From NCBI GenBank assembly GCA_049324835.1, contig JBMOMT010000007.1, forward strand, positions 1 through 29,741: DNA of 29,741 nt, in the 5' to 3' direction. The DNA is from JBMOMT01 sp049324835. Its GTDB lineage: Bacteria; Chloroflexota; Anaerolineae; CAYNKW01. The notes below the pieces were generated by a model. It did not search any database and was not told the DNA's origin. It saw only the letters and a list, made by a program, of their open reading frames with translations. Below are positions 1 through 7,839 of this stretch, in pieces. Each line of letters starts with the position of its first letter. Positions within the stretch are counted from its first letter, which is position 1. A program made the position numbers and the translations under genes.

Positions 1-314
1 CGCCACCCTTCAAGGTGGCCGAGTTCGACATCATGTACGCCGAGGGCATCTCGCGGGCAGGGGAAGTGTTGGACCTGGGCGTAGAGTACGATGTCATCAC
101 CAAGCGTGGCTCTTTTTATTCCTTCGGTGAGGAGCGGTTGGGCCAGGGGCGAGAGAACAGCAAGCAGTTCCTGCGCGACAACCCCCAACTGACCCAACAG
201 ATCGAAACCCAGATCCGCGAGGCGGCCAACCTGAGGCCACAACCATCCTACGATGTCGACGGCGAAGCAGACGACGAGGAAATCGAGTTGACGGACGCCG
301 CAACTGACGAATAA
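1..314 (+). CDS. recA: Recombinase A, C-terminal fragment (cut by window start)
   Basis: This is the 3' end of recA; about 103 codons are visible, reading in frame from base 3. RecA forms the ATP-dependent filament on single-stranded DNA that drives homologous recombination and triggers the SOS response. The visible part opens with PPFKVAEFDIMY and continues with EGISRAGEVLDLGVE and the KRGSFYSFGEERLGQGREN stretch, which are hallmark segments of the RecA core end and C-terminal domain. It closes with a strongly acidic tail (DGEADDEEIELTDAATDE), typical of bacterial RecA, where the tail moderates DNA binding. The ATPase motifs lie outside the window. The stop is TAA at 312-314, and the next gene is convergent with only 8 bases between them. 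Confidence 0.96.
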   Translation, partial: PPFKVAEFDIMYAEGISRAGEVLDLGVEYDVITKRGSFYSFGEERLGQGRENSKQFLRDNPQLTQQIETQIREAANLRPQPSYDVDGEADDEEIELTDAATDE

Positions 315-322
315 CCCATCTG

Positions 323-688
323 TCAGCCGAGAGCATCCTGGCTCTCGCTGTAAAGCAGCGCGTGCAACTCGGGCCAGAGCAGCCCCTGCCAGCGGTAACG
401 CGCCATATTTACCCGACCGTCGGGGCCAAAAACAACCCCCTCGGCTTCCAAGAGTTGTCGCTGCAGACTGTCATCTCGATCCTGAGCGGCGGTGCTAACC
501 CGCCCCTGGGCATTGATGACCCGCTGCCAGGGCACGTCCGAGTCTTCAGGCAGAGCGTGCATGGCCCAGCCCACCGTGCGGGCGGCGTGAGGATTTCCCA
601 GCATGGCCGCGACCTGGCCATAGGAGGCCACCTGGCCCGGTGGGATGCAGCGCACGACGCGATAGACCTGCTCGAAGAAACGGCTCAC
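323..688 (-). CDS. Alkyltransferase-like (ATL) DNA-damage recognition protein, MGMT family
   Basis: A small protein (121 aa) of the O6-alkylguanine-DNA alkyltransferase DNA-binding domain family. The start is GTG at 686-688, preceded on the minus strand by a GGGGG Shine-Dalgarno-like run. From there it reads SRFFEQVYRVVRCIPPGQVASYGQVAAMLG (the winged-helix part), then ARTVGWAMHALPEDSDVPWQRVINAQGRVS. The alkyl-acceptor motif of true MGMT enzymes is PCHRV; here it is PWQRV, so the reactive cysteine is replaced by tryptophan. This is the diagnostic feature of ATL proteins, which bind O6-alkylguanine lesions and flag them for nucleotide excision repair without transferring the alkyl group. An ORF extends upstream to 742, but that part has no family similarity and crosses a palindromic repeat (713-727), so it is probably the untranslated leader. 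Confidence 0.9.
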   Translation of the reverse strand: MSRFFEQVYRVVRCIPPGQVASYGQVAAMLGNPHAARTVGWAMHALPEDSDVPWQRVINAQGRVSTAAQDRDDSLQRQLLEAEGVVFGPDGRVNMARYRWQGLLWPELHALLYSESQDALG

Positions 689-712
689 GGCTACCCCCCG
701 AAAATGGAACAA

Positions 713-727
713 AGACCTGTCAGGTCT
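713..727. repeat. Single copy of the AGACCTGTCAGGTCT palindrome
   Basis: A perfect 15-bp palindrome around a central base, AGACCTGTCAGGTCT. It lies between the stop of the glycosidase gene and the ATL start. The same sequence recurs at 8535-8549/8617-8631 and 19719-19733/19798-19812, where it forms inverted pairs; here only one arm is found. Confidence 0.8.
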
Positions 728-759
728 GATTCTCTGACCCAAATGGAATACTCGAGTGT

Positions 760-3717
760 TTATCTCATCACCAGCGGCAAATAGACGCGCTCGGCCAGCA
801 TGAACGACGCATCACCCACGCTCACCCGGTCCAGCCCGACGGTGAAACTCTGCCCGGAGCAGTTGACCACCTGGAACAACAAGTCCACCTGCTGCCCCTG
901 CCACGCCGCAAGGGCCTCCGTTTTCAGCCGCCAGTCTGAGGCCTGCCACAACCCACCCCAGGGGATCAGGTAATGAGGCTGGCCATCGGCCAGCAGCACC
1001 ACCTCCAGCCAGGCATAGTCAAAGCTCGTTTGTGCGGCGGAAACGGCAACCATGAACGACAGCACCGGTAGCGGATCGGACGGCACCGTCAGCGATTGCC
1101 GCAGCGTCCACAGCTCGCCCGGCTGTCCGTTCTGGAAACACGTCACCGGCTGGCCTGTGCCCTCGCCCAGCCGGGCCGCCGCGTCGCCGTCGAACACCTC
1201 CGCCGAAAGGTCCACATCGCCGTTGGAGGGCTCCCAGGCCGACCAGACCTGGCTGTCCTCGAAATCGCCATAGGCCACGGCGTTGCTCTCCGGGGCCAGG
1301 GTGAGCGTGACGACGGTGGCATCGGCTACGGTGATGCGGCGCGGCGCGGGCCACGCGCCAAAGCCCGCGGCGCTGGCGTTAAAGGCATAGTCGCCCTGGG
1401 GCAACACCGCCGACCAGACCCCGCCCTGGCCGGTGACCGCCTCCAGGCTGGCGGTTCCACTGATGCTGACGATGGCGCCGATGACCGGCTGTCCCTCGGC
1501 GCCGAGCACCACCCCGGACACCGGCAAACCGGCCACCACCAGCGTGCTGGCCTGAGGCGCGGCGGGTTGCGCTTCTTCGTTGCCGGCGAGATCGCGGGCG
1601 TGGACGGCAAAGCCATAGGTATGGCTGACCACCCCGGTAAAAGTGGCGCTGATGGCCGCCGTGGCGGTGAGCCAGCGCTGGAGCGGGCCGCCGTCGTCGC
1701 TCATCCAGAGATCGTAACTGGCGATGCCGCTGCCCAGGTCTTCTCCGCTCCAGCGCACCGTAAAGGTCGCCGGGCTGGTGGGCGGCAGCGGCTCCACGCT
1801 GGAGGTGGGCGGGTACTCGTCTGGCCCCACCACGGTGATCGTTTCCGGCTCGGCGGGCAGGGTTTCCTCGTTGCCGGCGTTATCGCGGGCGCGGATGGCA
1901 AAGCCATAGGTGTTGCTGTAAGCGCCGGTATAAGTGGCGCTGGTGGCGGTCGTGGCCGTGATCCAGGGCTGCAGCGGCCCGCCGCCCACGCTGATGTACA
2001 CATCGTAGCTGGCGATGCCAGAACCTAAATCCTCACCGCTCCAGCTCACGTCGAACGGCACGGTGCTGGTGGGCGGCAGCGAGGCCATCGCCGAGGTGGG
2101 CGGCAGCATGTCCTGCTCCACCAACAAATAGGGCCGCCCGCCGATGCAGTGATCCTCGTCGGCGCTCTTGCCGCAGTTGAGATTGGTGGCCGGCGGCAGG
2201 CTGAGGGTGTAGACGCCGCCGCTGGGGGTGAGGGTCTGGGTGCGGGTGATGCCCGTATCGCCCCAGGAGGTGCCGGATGGGATCGGCTCGATCCAGTAGA
2301 GCTGGGCCGAATCGCCGGTGGCGCTGACGGTGGCCGTGGCGGTGAGACCGCGCGTGGCCCACAGGGCCGTCACCCGCGAAGAATCGTCGGCGCGGAAAAA
2401 GGCGATCTGATCCTGGCTGCTGGTGTGCTGCCGCCACAGCGGGGCCAGATCGTGGTACAACTCGGCGATGAGTTGGTAGGCGGCATAACCCGGCCGCCGT
2501 TTACCCTCGGCCGGGTTGCAGGCCGCGCCGGCAAAGTTCTGCCGCAGGCCAAAGGCGTCGGGCGGGGCGTTGCCACAGTCGTCGTGGAGCATAAAGTGGT
2601 AATAACGGTCCACGTCAAAATAAAAGGCCAGCGCCGCATTCTGGATCACATAGGCCGCCTGCTCTTCCAGGGTGCCGCGATAGGGGCTGTCGGGCGGGAC
2701 GCTGTAAAGGGTGGCCGGGTAGTCGTCCCACACCGGCTCGCCGCTCTCGGTGATCCAGATGGGCACGTCGGCGAGGCCGTTGGCGGCCAGGGTGTTGCCC
2801 GTGCGCCACAACCAGTACTCGGTGGCATAAATGTTGGAGTAATAGTGAAACGAGAGCACGTCGAAATAGGCCAGGTCCGGGTCGCCGCCGGTCTCGTCCA
2901 GCAGATCGGCCAGCCAGGCGGGCTTTTCGAAAAAGGCCAGCCCGCCCAGGATGACCGTTGCGCCTGGATCGTGATATTTGATGGTGGTATAGCCCACTTC
3001 CAGCAGGCGGTAAAAATCGGCCGCCGAGCCGCTCCAGAACTGGATCAGGTCTGGCTCGTTCCAGATCTCCCAAAAACGCACGCCGACGCCATCGGCCCAG
3101 CCTTGCTGTGTGGCCAGGGCGCCGCCCGGTTTGTAGCGTTGCACCGTGTTCGCCACGAAATCGGCCCACGAGTTGGCCTGATTGATGACCTTGCCCGGGC
3201 CGGGATCGTCGGTGCCATCGGTGAAAATGGGCGCATAGAGGCCCGCCGGCGGCGAGGCGGCCGCGCTCACCTCTCCCTGCAACGCCGAGATTTGATCCTG
3301 ATAAAGGTAGAATTTATCCTGCACGCGGGGCGGCGGCACGCTGGTGGAACCGGCGGTGGCCCGCATGTCGGGCGTGCCCAGCAGGATGGCGATGGGCGTC
3401 AGGCCGTGAGTGATCTCCTGGATCACCAGAGTGTCGTAATCGTGGGGCACGCTGCCATCGTGGGCGCCCACGTAACCACCCTCGTCGACCCAGTGCCAGT
3501 AGAGCGGCCAGCGATCCCAGCCCGCGCCGGCGGCCAGCGCGCCGTCGTAGCGCGTTTCACCGGCCAGGGCCTCGGCGGTGCTGATGAAGCACAGGCCGAG
3601 ACGATCGTTGCCTTGTGGACCGTCGGCGGTGACGGCGTCTGGCCCGCGGCCCTGCATCAAGAGGGTGAGTATCAGACCGACGGCGACGATTTTCAGGCTG
3701 TTTTCTCTCAAACGCAC
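760..3717 (-). CDS. Secreted clan GH-A glycoside hydrolase-like protein with Ig-like repeats and YLPL tail
   Basis: A 985-residue exported modular protein. The start is GTG at 3715-3717: it has a GGAGG ribosome site 8 bases upstream and is followed directly by a signal peptide (RLRENSLKIVAVGLILTLL). The ORF runs further upstream to 3960, but that extension crosses the promoter. Residues about 30-490 resemble a clan GH-A (beta/alpha)8 glycosidase: WEIWNEPDL gives the putative acid/base Glu221 and WITESGEP the putative nucleophile Glu324, the arrangement seen in GH39- and GH5-like enzymes. Next come two tandem Ig/FnIII-like repeats (each with WSGEDLGSGIASYD and ARDxAGNEE), a carboxypeptidase-regulatory-like beta-sandwich (PVSGVVLGAEGQPVIGAIV), a jelly-roll-like module, and the tail RVYLPLVMR. 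The substrate is not identifiable. It lies upstream of ATL on the same strand. Confidence 0.85.
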   Translation of the reverse strand: MRLRENSLKIVAVGLILTLLMQGRGPDAVTADGPQGNDRLGLCFISTAEALAGETRYDGALAAGAGWDRWPLYWHWVDEGGYVGAHDGSVPHDYDTLVIQEITHGLTPIAILLGTPDMRATAGSTSVPPPRVQDKFYLYQDQISALQGEVSAAASPPAGLYAPIFTDGTDDPGPGKVINQANSWADFVANTVQRYKPGGALATQQGWADGVGVRFWEIWNEPDLIQFWSGSAADFYRLLEVGYTTIKYHDPGATVILGGLAFFEKPAWLADLLDETGGDPDLAYFDVLSFHYYSNIYATEYWLWRTGNTLAANGLADVPIWITESGEPVWDDYPATLYSVPPDSPYRGTLEEQAAYVIQNAALAFYFDVDRYYHFMLHDDCGNAPPDAFGLRQNFAGAACNPAEGKRRPGYAAYQLIAELYHDLAPLWRQHTSSQDQIAFFRADDSSRVTALWATRGLTATATVSATGDSAQLYWIEPIPSGTSWGDTGITRTQTLTPSGGVYTLSLPPATNLNCGKSADEDHCIGGRPYLLVEQDMLPPTSAMASLPPTSTVPFDVSWSGEDLGSGIASYDVYISVGGGPLQPWITATTATSATYTGAYSNTYGFAIRARDNAGNEETLPAEPETITVVGPDEYPPTSSVEPLPPTSPATFTVRWSGEDLGSGIASYDLWMSDDGGPLQRWLTATAAISATFTGVVSHTYGFAVHARDLAGNEEAQPAAPQASTLVVAGLPVSGVVLGAEGQPVIGAIVSISGTASLEAVTGQGGVWSAVLPQGDYAFNASAAGFGAWPAPRRITVADATVVTLTLAPESNAVAYGDFEDSQVWSAWEPSNGDVDLSAEVFDGDAAARLGEGTGQPVTCFQNGQPGELWTLRQSLTVPSDPLPVLSFMVAVSAAQTSFDYAWLEVVLLADGQPHYLIPWGGLWQASDWRLKTEALAAWQGQQVDLLFQVVNCSGQSFTVGLDRVSVGDASFMLAERVYLPLVMR

Positions 3718-3753
3718 GAGTGGGCCCTCCCCAGTTGGAATCGAGTTACCCCC

Positions 3754-3782
3754 ATTATAAGGCAAAACCGCCCTTTTGCCTA
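3754..3782 (-). promoter_or_regulatory. Promoter with embedded 22-bp palindrome for the GH-A gene
   Basis: Read on the minus strand: TAGGCA, a 17-bp spacer, then a perfect TATAAT (3754-3759). The spacer is almost wholly occupied by the inverted repeat AGGCAAAA-6-TTTTGCCT (3760-3781), which overlaps the -35 and abuts the -10. This is a placement typical of a repressor operator. The -10 lies about 37 bp upstream of the GTG start at 3717. Confidence 0.65.
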
Positions 3783-3921
3783 TTACAGGTGCGTTAACGG
3801 CGCGCAATGGTAACTGCTCACCCTCCCACAGGACTTGGTAGCGGCACGGCATGTCGCGCCTCCTTTTAGTCTGCAGGAGGGTAGGCTGAGCAGTTGCGCG
3901 CAACGTGGGAAAACTCTCCCA

Positions 3922-3950
3922 TTGACGCGCGCCGGTTTTGACGGTATCAT
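3922..3950 (+). promoter_or_regulatory. Promoter for the beta-helix/FG-GAP gene pair
   Basis: TTGACG (3922-3927), a 17-bp spacer, and TATCAT (3945-3950). It would give a leader of about 100 bases before the ATG at 4055. The 337-bp region 3718-4054 holds this promoter and the divergent one at 3754-3782; I see no gene in it. Confidence 0.6.
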
Positions 3951-4054
3951 GGAATGGCATTCACCAACTCGCACCCATCCGGCCAGGCCCCACCGCCGCC
4001 CGCACCGCCCAGAACCGCCTGAGCGGTGTTTTCTATGCCAAAAGGAACGAATCC

Positions 4055-5710
4055 ATGCCCAAAAAACCGATCCACCTCGCCGCACTGGCCGCCCTCGTAC
4101 TGATCGGCGTCGCCTTGGCGCCAGAGCCGGCTGTCTCCCAGCCCCAGCCCATCGCGGCGACATCGTCGGAGAGCCTCTGCCCGCCGTTACCCGCGCCCAG
4201 CGGCCCCACCGTGACCGTCTCCACCGTCGCCGAGTTGCAACAGGCTGTGCTCAATGCAGCCGCCGGTGACACCATCCTGGTCGCCGACGGCGCGTATCAC
4301 CTGAATGGCGTCTATCTACGCTTCGATACCCCCAACGTGACACTGCGCTCGGCCAGCGGGAACCGTGAGGCCGTGATTCTGGACGGCAACTATGTGACGA
4401 CCGAGATCGTCCAGGTCGTTGCTTCCGGCATCACCATCGCCGAACTGACGCTGCGCGAGGCCTATTATCACCCTATCCACGTCATGTCGTCCGACAGCGG
4501 AGATACGACAAACACACTCATCTATGATGTCCACATCATCGATCCCGGCGAGCAAGCGATCAAAATCAACCCCGGCGCCGAAGGTTATTACCCCGATGAC
4601 GGCATCATTGCCTGCTCCCACATCGAGTTGACCGACGCCGGACGCCCGTACATCCGCAACAACTGTTACACCGGCGGCATAGATGCCCACCAGGCCAGAG
4701 GCTGGACCGTTCGGGATAACATCATCGAGGGGTTTTGGTGTGCGAGCGGCCTTTCCGAGCATGGCATTCACTTTTGGCGAGCCTGCCGCGATACCGTGGT
4801 CGAGCGTAATGTGCTGCGCGAAAACGCCCGCGGCATTGGTTTTGGCCTGGCCACCACGGGGGACGCGCGCATTTACCCGGATAACCCTTGCCCCGGCGCC
4901 GATGGCGGCTATGTGGATCATTACGATGGCATCATCCGCAACAATTTTGTCTTTGCCAGTCAAAGTGAACTGTTCGCCTCTGAATACGGCTTTGACTGCG
5001 GCATCTGCCTCTGGCAGGCCTGCGGCGCGCAGGCAGTGCACAATACCGTCGCTTCGACGCAGGCGCCCTTTTCTTCTATCGAGTGGCGCTTTGACCACAC
5101 GGACGTCGAGATCACCAACAACCTCGTCACCCACAATTTACTCGATCGAGGCGGTGTCGCTACCCTGGCCGGCAACCTGGAATACGCGCCGCTTTCGCTG
5201 TTCGTCGATGGCACCGGCGGCGACCTTCACCTGACTGCGGGCGCGAGCGCAGCCATCGACCAGGGTGAATCGCTCTCTGAGGGCCTGGGCGACGACGACA
5301 TCGACGGCGACGCGCGGCCCATCGGCGCTGCGCCGGACGTGGGAGCCGACGAGTACGGCATCCCATCCCCCGCCGCCGTGACCGATCTGCGCGTGAGCCG
5401 GGCCTATACAGACGCCACGACGCTGACGGTCACGCTGGGTTGGACTGCCCCATCGGAGGCTGTCACGGCGACGCTGCGCTTCTCCGGCAGCCCCATCTCG
5501 GAGGCCAACTGGAGCCTCGCCGCCCCCCTCACCGATACCCTGCCCGGCAGCGCCGGAGCCTACACCGCCACCGTCGCCTATGGCGGCGGCACGGTCTATT
5601 TTGCCCACAAATCGCACAATGCGGGCGGCTGGTCGGCGCTTTCCAACAATGCCTTCTGGCCGCACCAGGACATCTATTTGCCGCTGGTGCTGAAAGAGAG
5701 TGTGCCATGA
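4055..5710 (+). CDS. Secreted right-handed parallel beta-helix protein with FnIII-like domain and YLPL tail
   Basis: A 551-residue exported protein. The start is ATG at 4055, with AAGGA upstream and a signal peptide (PKKPIHLAALAALVLIGVALA). The ORF is open upstream to 3938, but that part overlaps the promoter. After a short linker, VSTVAELQQAVLNAAAGDTI and LVADGAYHL is the classic opening of pectate-lyase/chondroitinase-B-like beta-helices. Many short coils follow (ITIAELTLREAYYH, TVRDNIIEGFW, TVVERNVLRENARGIGFG). The helix closes with RPIGAAPDVGADEYG, the motif of choice-of-anchor-Q type proteins. An FnIII-like domain (AVTDLRVSRAY to SHNAGGWSALSN) precedes the tail DIYLPLVLKESVP. It may be a polysaccharide lyase or only a binding protein; I cannot identify catalytic residues with certainty. 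The stop TGA overlaps the next ATG as ATGA. Confidence 0.86.
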   Translation: MPKKPIHLAALAALVLIGVALAPEPAVSQPQPIAATSSESLCPPLPAPSGPTVTVSTVAELQQAVLNAAAGDTILVADGAYHLNGVYLRFDTPNVTLRSASGNREAVILDGNYVTTEIVQVVASGITIAELTLREAYYHPIHVMSSDSGDTTNTLIYDVHIIDPGEQAIKINPGAEGYYPDDGIIACSHIELTDAGRPYIRNNCYTGGIDAHQARGWTVRDNIIEGFWCASGLSEHGIHFWRACRDTVVERNVLRENARGIGFGLATTGDARIYPDNPCPGADGGYVDHYDGIIRNNFVFASQSELFASEYGFDCGICLWQACGAQAVHNTVASTQAPFSSIEWRFDHTDVEITNNLVTHNLLDRGGVATLAGNLEYAPLSLFVDGTGGDLHLTAGASAAIDQGESLSEGLGDDDIDGDARPIGAAPDVGADEYGIPSPAAVTDLRVSRAYTDATTLTVTLGWTAPSEAVTATLRFSGSPISEANWSLAAPLTDTLPGSAGAYTATVAYGGGTVYFAHKSHNAGGWSALSNNAFWPHQDIYLPLVLKESVP

Positions 5711-7668
5711 AAATCCGTCTTTTGCTCGCCCTCGCCCTGCTGGCGACGTGCGTGGTCTTTGCCGGTTCTACCTCCCGCGCCGCGCCGCTGGCGGCGGTGC
5801 AGGAACCCGAACTCAAGTGGCAACACGGCGGCTGCTACAGCTCCTGGTGTGAGACCGGCTGGTACGCCTCGCCTGCTGTGGCCGACCTGGACGGCGACGG
5901 CGCGATGGAAGTCATCGGCGCGGCCTACACCGTCTTTATCCTCAACGGCGAGGATGGCACCCTCGAACAGAGTGTCGACACGCCCGGCAGCCGGGTCTGG
6001 CCCGGCGTGGTCGTCGCCGACGTGGACGGCAGCGGCGATCTAGAGATCGTCACGGCCCAGGGCGGCGGCTACCTGAACCTGCTGGATCACACCGGCGAGG
6101 TGGTCTGGACGCGGCAGCCCACCACCAACGAGCTGCGCGGCCTCTCGGCCTACGATCTCGACGCCGACGGCTCGCTGGAGCTGATCGTCACCGGCGCGGT
6201 CTATGGCAAGACCAACACCTGGGTCTACGAGCACGATGGCACGCTGCGGGCCGGCTGGCCGCAATTGATCGGCGACAGCGGTTATGCCTATGGCGTGTTC
6301 AACGACAACGCCGCCGTGGGCGATCTGGACGGCGACGGCGCGGGTGAGATCGTCGTGCCCGCCGACGTGCATTATATCTGCGCCTACGAGGCGGGCGGCG
6401 CCCAGATACCGGCTCACGCCATGTACGGCGGCAAGGGATGGGGGGCGGTCGGCGTGTGGGAGAGCCCCGAGATCGAACTGCGCGGCTGGGGCGATTGCAG
6501 CAGCACGCGAGACGAGCGCTACCGCACCAACTTTGCCCACGGGCCGGCCGCCATCGCCGATGTGAACGGCGACGGCGCGGTCGAGGTGATCACCACCGGC
6601 AACGTCTACGATTGCAGCGTGGGCCACCCACCCGGCAAGTACAACGGCGTGTACATTTTTAACGCCGACCGCAGCCGCTTCAACGCCGGCGGCTACAACT
6701 GGGAGAACCCCCCGGTCGATACCGGCGCGCCGCTCAGCGAGGATTACGGCGACATCGAGAACAACCAGCCCAACCCGGCCGTGGCCGATCTGGATGGCGA
6801 CGGCGAGCTAGAGATCCTCTACGCCTCCTACGATGGCCGCGTGCACGCCTTTTGGCTGGACAAAACCGAGCACGGCGACTGGCCCTATTCGGTCTATGAT
6901 GCCGGCGAGGGCTTTTATCGCTTTGCCTCCGAACCGACCGTGGCCGACCTGGACGGCGACGGGCACGCCGAGGTCATCTTTGCTTCGTGGACCGAAAAGA
7001 GCAGCGGCCAGACGGGCAAACTGCACATCCTGGATTATCACGGCCATCCGCTGCGCGAGGTGGCTCTGCCCGCCGCCTATGGCAGCCCCGATTGGAACGG
7101 CGCGCTGGCCGCCCCCACCCTGGCCGATATCGACGGCGACCCCGACCTGGAAGTGGTGCTGAACACGGCCCACTCTGGTTTCGTGGCCTACGACCTGCCC
7201 GGCACGGCGGGCGCGCGGGTGCTTTGGGGCACAGGACGGGGCAATACCCGGCGCACGGGAGCGATCCTGCCGGGCCCGTTGCAATCGTGGCGCGCGAGCG
7301 TGCAGCCCGCTCTGCCCGGCCCCGGCAGCAGCCTGACCTACACCCTGCGGCTGGAAAACCCCGGCCCGGCCCTGTACCACGTCCACCTCACCCGCACCCT
7401 CCCCGCCGACGTGGACTATGCGGGCGACCTGTGGGCCTCGTCCGGCAGTTATGGCGAGGCGGGCGGCGTGATCACCTGGACGGGCAGCCTGCCCGCTCTG
7501 ATACCGGTCACCGTGACCTTTGGCGCGACGGTCGGCGCGCACGTGACCACGCCCCAGGCCCTGGTCGACATCACGCAGTGGAACGACGGTCTGGGCAACG
7601 AGTGGCAGCAGCAAGTGATGGTCATCGCCAACGGCTATGCCACGTACCTGCCGTTGACCTTAAAATAG
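5707..7668 (+). CDS. Secreted FG-GAP/VCBS repeat protein with DUF11-like domain and YLPL tail
   Basis: A 653-residue exported protein that starts at ATG 5707, overlapping the previous stop by ATGA, so translation is probably coupled. The signal peptide is MKIRLLLALALLATCVVFAG with likely cleavage near SRA/AP. Residues about 55-490 hold eight blade-like FG-GAP repeats centred on calcium-binding loops: VADLDGDGAMEVI, VADVDGSGDLEIV, YDLDADGSLELIV, VGDLDGDGAGEIV, IADVNGDGAVEVI, VADLDGDGELEIL, VADLDGDGHAEVI and LADIDGDPDLEVV. This is the signature of an integrin-alpha-like beta-propeller. A DUF11-like beta-sandwich (SLTYTLRLENPGPALYHVHLTRTLP) leads into the tail ATYLPLTLK. The likely role is adhesion or ligand binding at the cell surface; no enzymatic motif is seen. 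Reading on past the TAG gives another YLPLIL tail (see 7669-7821). Confidence 0.88.
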   Translation: MKIRLLLALALLATCVVFAGSTSRAAPLAAVQEPELKWQHGGCYSSWCETGWYASPAVADLDGDGAMEVIGAAYTVFILNGEDGTLEQSVDTPGSRVWPGVVVADVDGSGDLEIVTAQGGGYLNLLDHTGEVVWTRQPTTNELRGLSAYDLDADGSLELIVTGAVYGKTNTWVYEHDGTLRAGWPQLIGDSGYAYGVFNDNAAVGDLDGDGAGEIVVPADVHYICAYEAGGAQIPAHAMYGGKGWGAVGVWESPEIELRGWGDCSSTRDERYRTNFAHGPAAIADVNGDGAVEVITTGNVYDCSVGHPPGKYNGVYIFNADRSRFNAGGYNWENPPVDTGAPLSEDYGDIENNQPNPAVADLDGDGELEILYASYDGRVHAFWLDKTEHGDWPYSVYDAGEGFYRFASEPTVADLDGDGHAEVIFASWTEKSSGQTGKLHILDYHGHPLREVALPAAYGSPDWNGALAAPTLADIDGDPDLEVVLNTAHSGFVAYDLPGTAGARVLWGTGRGNTRRTGAILPGPLQSWRASVQPALPGPGSSLTYTLRLENPGPALYHVHLTRTLPADVDYAGDLWASSGSYGEAGGVITWTGSLPALIPVTVTFGATVGAHVTTPQALVDITQWNDGLGNEWQQQVMVIANGYATYLPLTLK

Positions 7669-7821
7669 GCCAACGTCATAAAAACCGCCGCTCGCAGGCT
7701 CTTTACCCTCACCGATGCCCAGCCTGGTTTGCCTCTCCTGCCCGGCCTGTGGTATACTGTGCCCATCACCGTGGCCGGCGGGGGCGTCCGGGCCTACCTG
7801 CCGCTGATTCTCGAACAGTAG
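7669..7821 (+). pseudogene. Vestigial in-frame second YLPL tail downstream of the FG-GAP gene
   Basis: Directly after the TAG of the FG-GAP gene the same reading frame stays open for 50 codons and ends VAGGGVRAYLPLILEQ followed by TAG (7819-7821). The motif AYLPLIL matches the C-terminal tails of the neighbouring secreted proteins. There is no start codon with a ribosome site and no domain before it. It is best read as the remnant C-terminus of another surface protein, left after deletion or recombination. A rarer alternative is a readthrough extension of the FG-GAP protein. A promoter for the next gene lies inside it. Confidence 0.55.
7729..7758 (+). promoter_or_regulatory. Promoter for the pRiA4b ORF-3-like gene
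   Basis: TTGCCT (7729-7734), an 18-bp spacer, and TATACT (7753-7758). It would start transcription near 7765, about 75 bases before the ATG at 7840. It lies within the vestigial tail sequence. Confidence 0.5.
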
Positions 7822-7839
7822 CAGACGATAAAGGGGGAT

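Noticed and set aside
328..347. Hairpin CGAGAGC-6-GCTCTCG as recA terminator
   Set aside because: It lies in the coding end of the ATL gene, has a short stem and no T-tract on either side; it may help termination but is weak.
2149..3813. Long plus-strand open frame opposite the GH-A gene
   Set aside because: Same effect of codon bias; no ribosome site or recognisable domain, while the minus strand has clear motifs, promoter and start.
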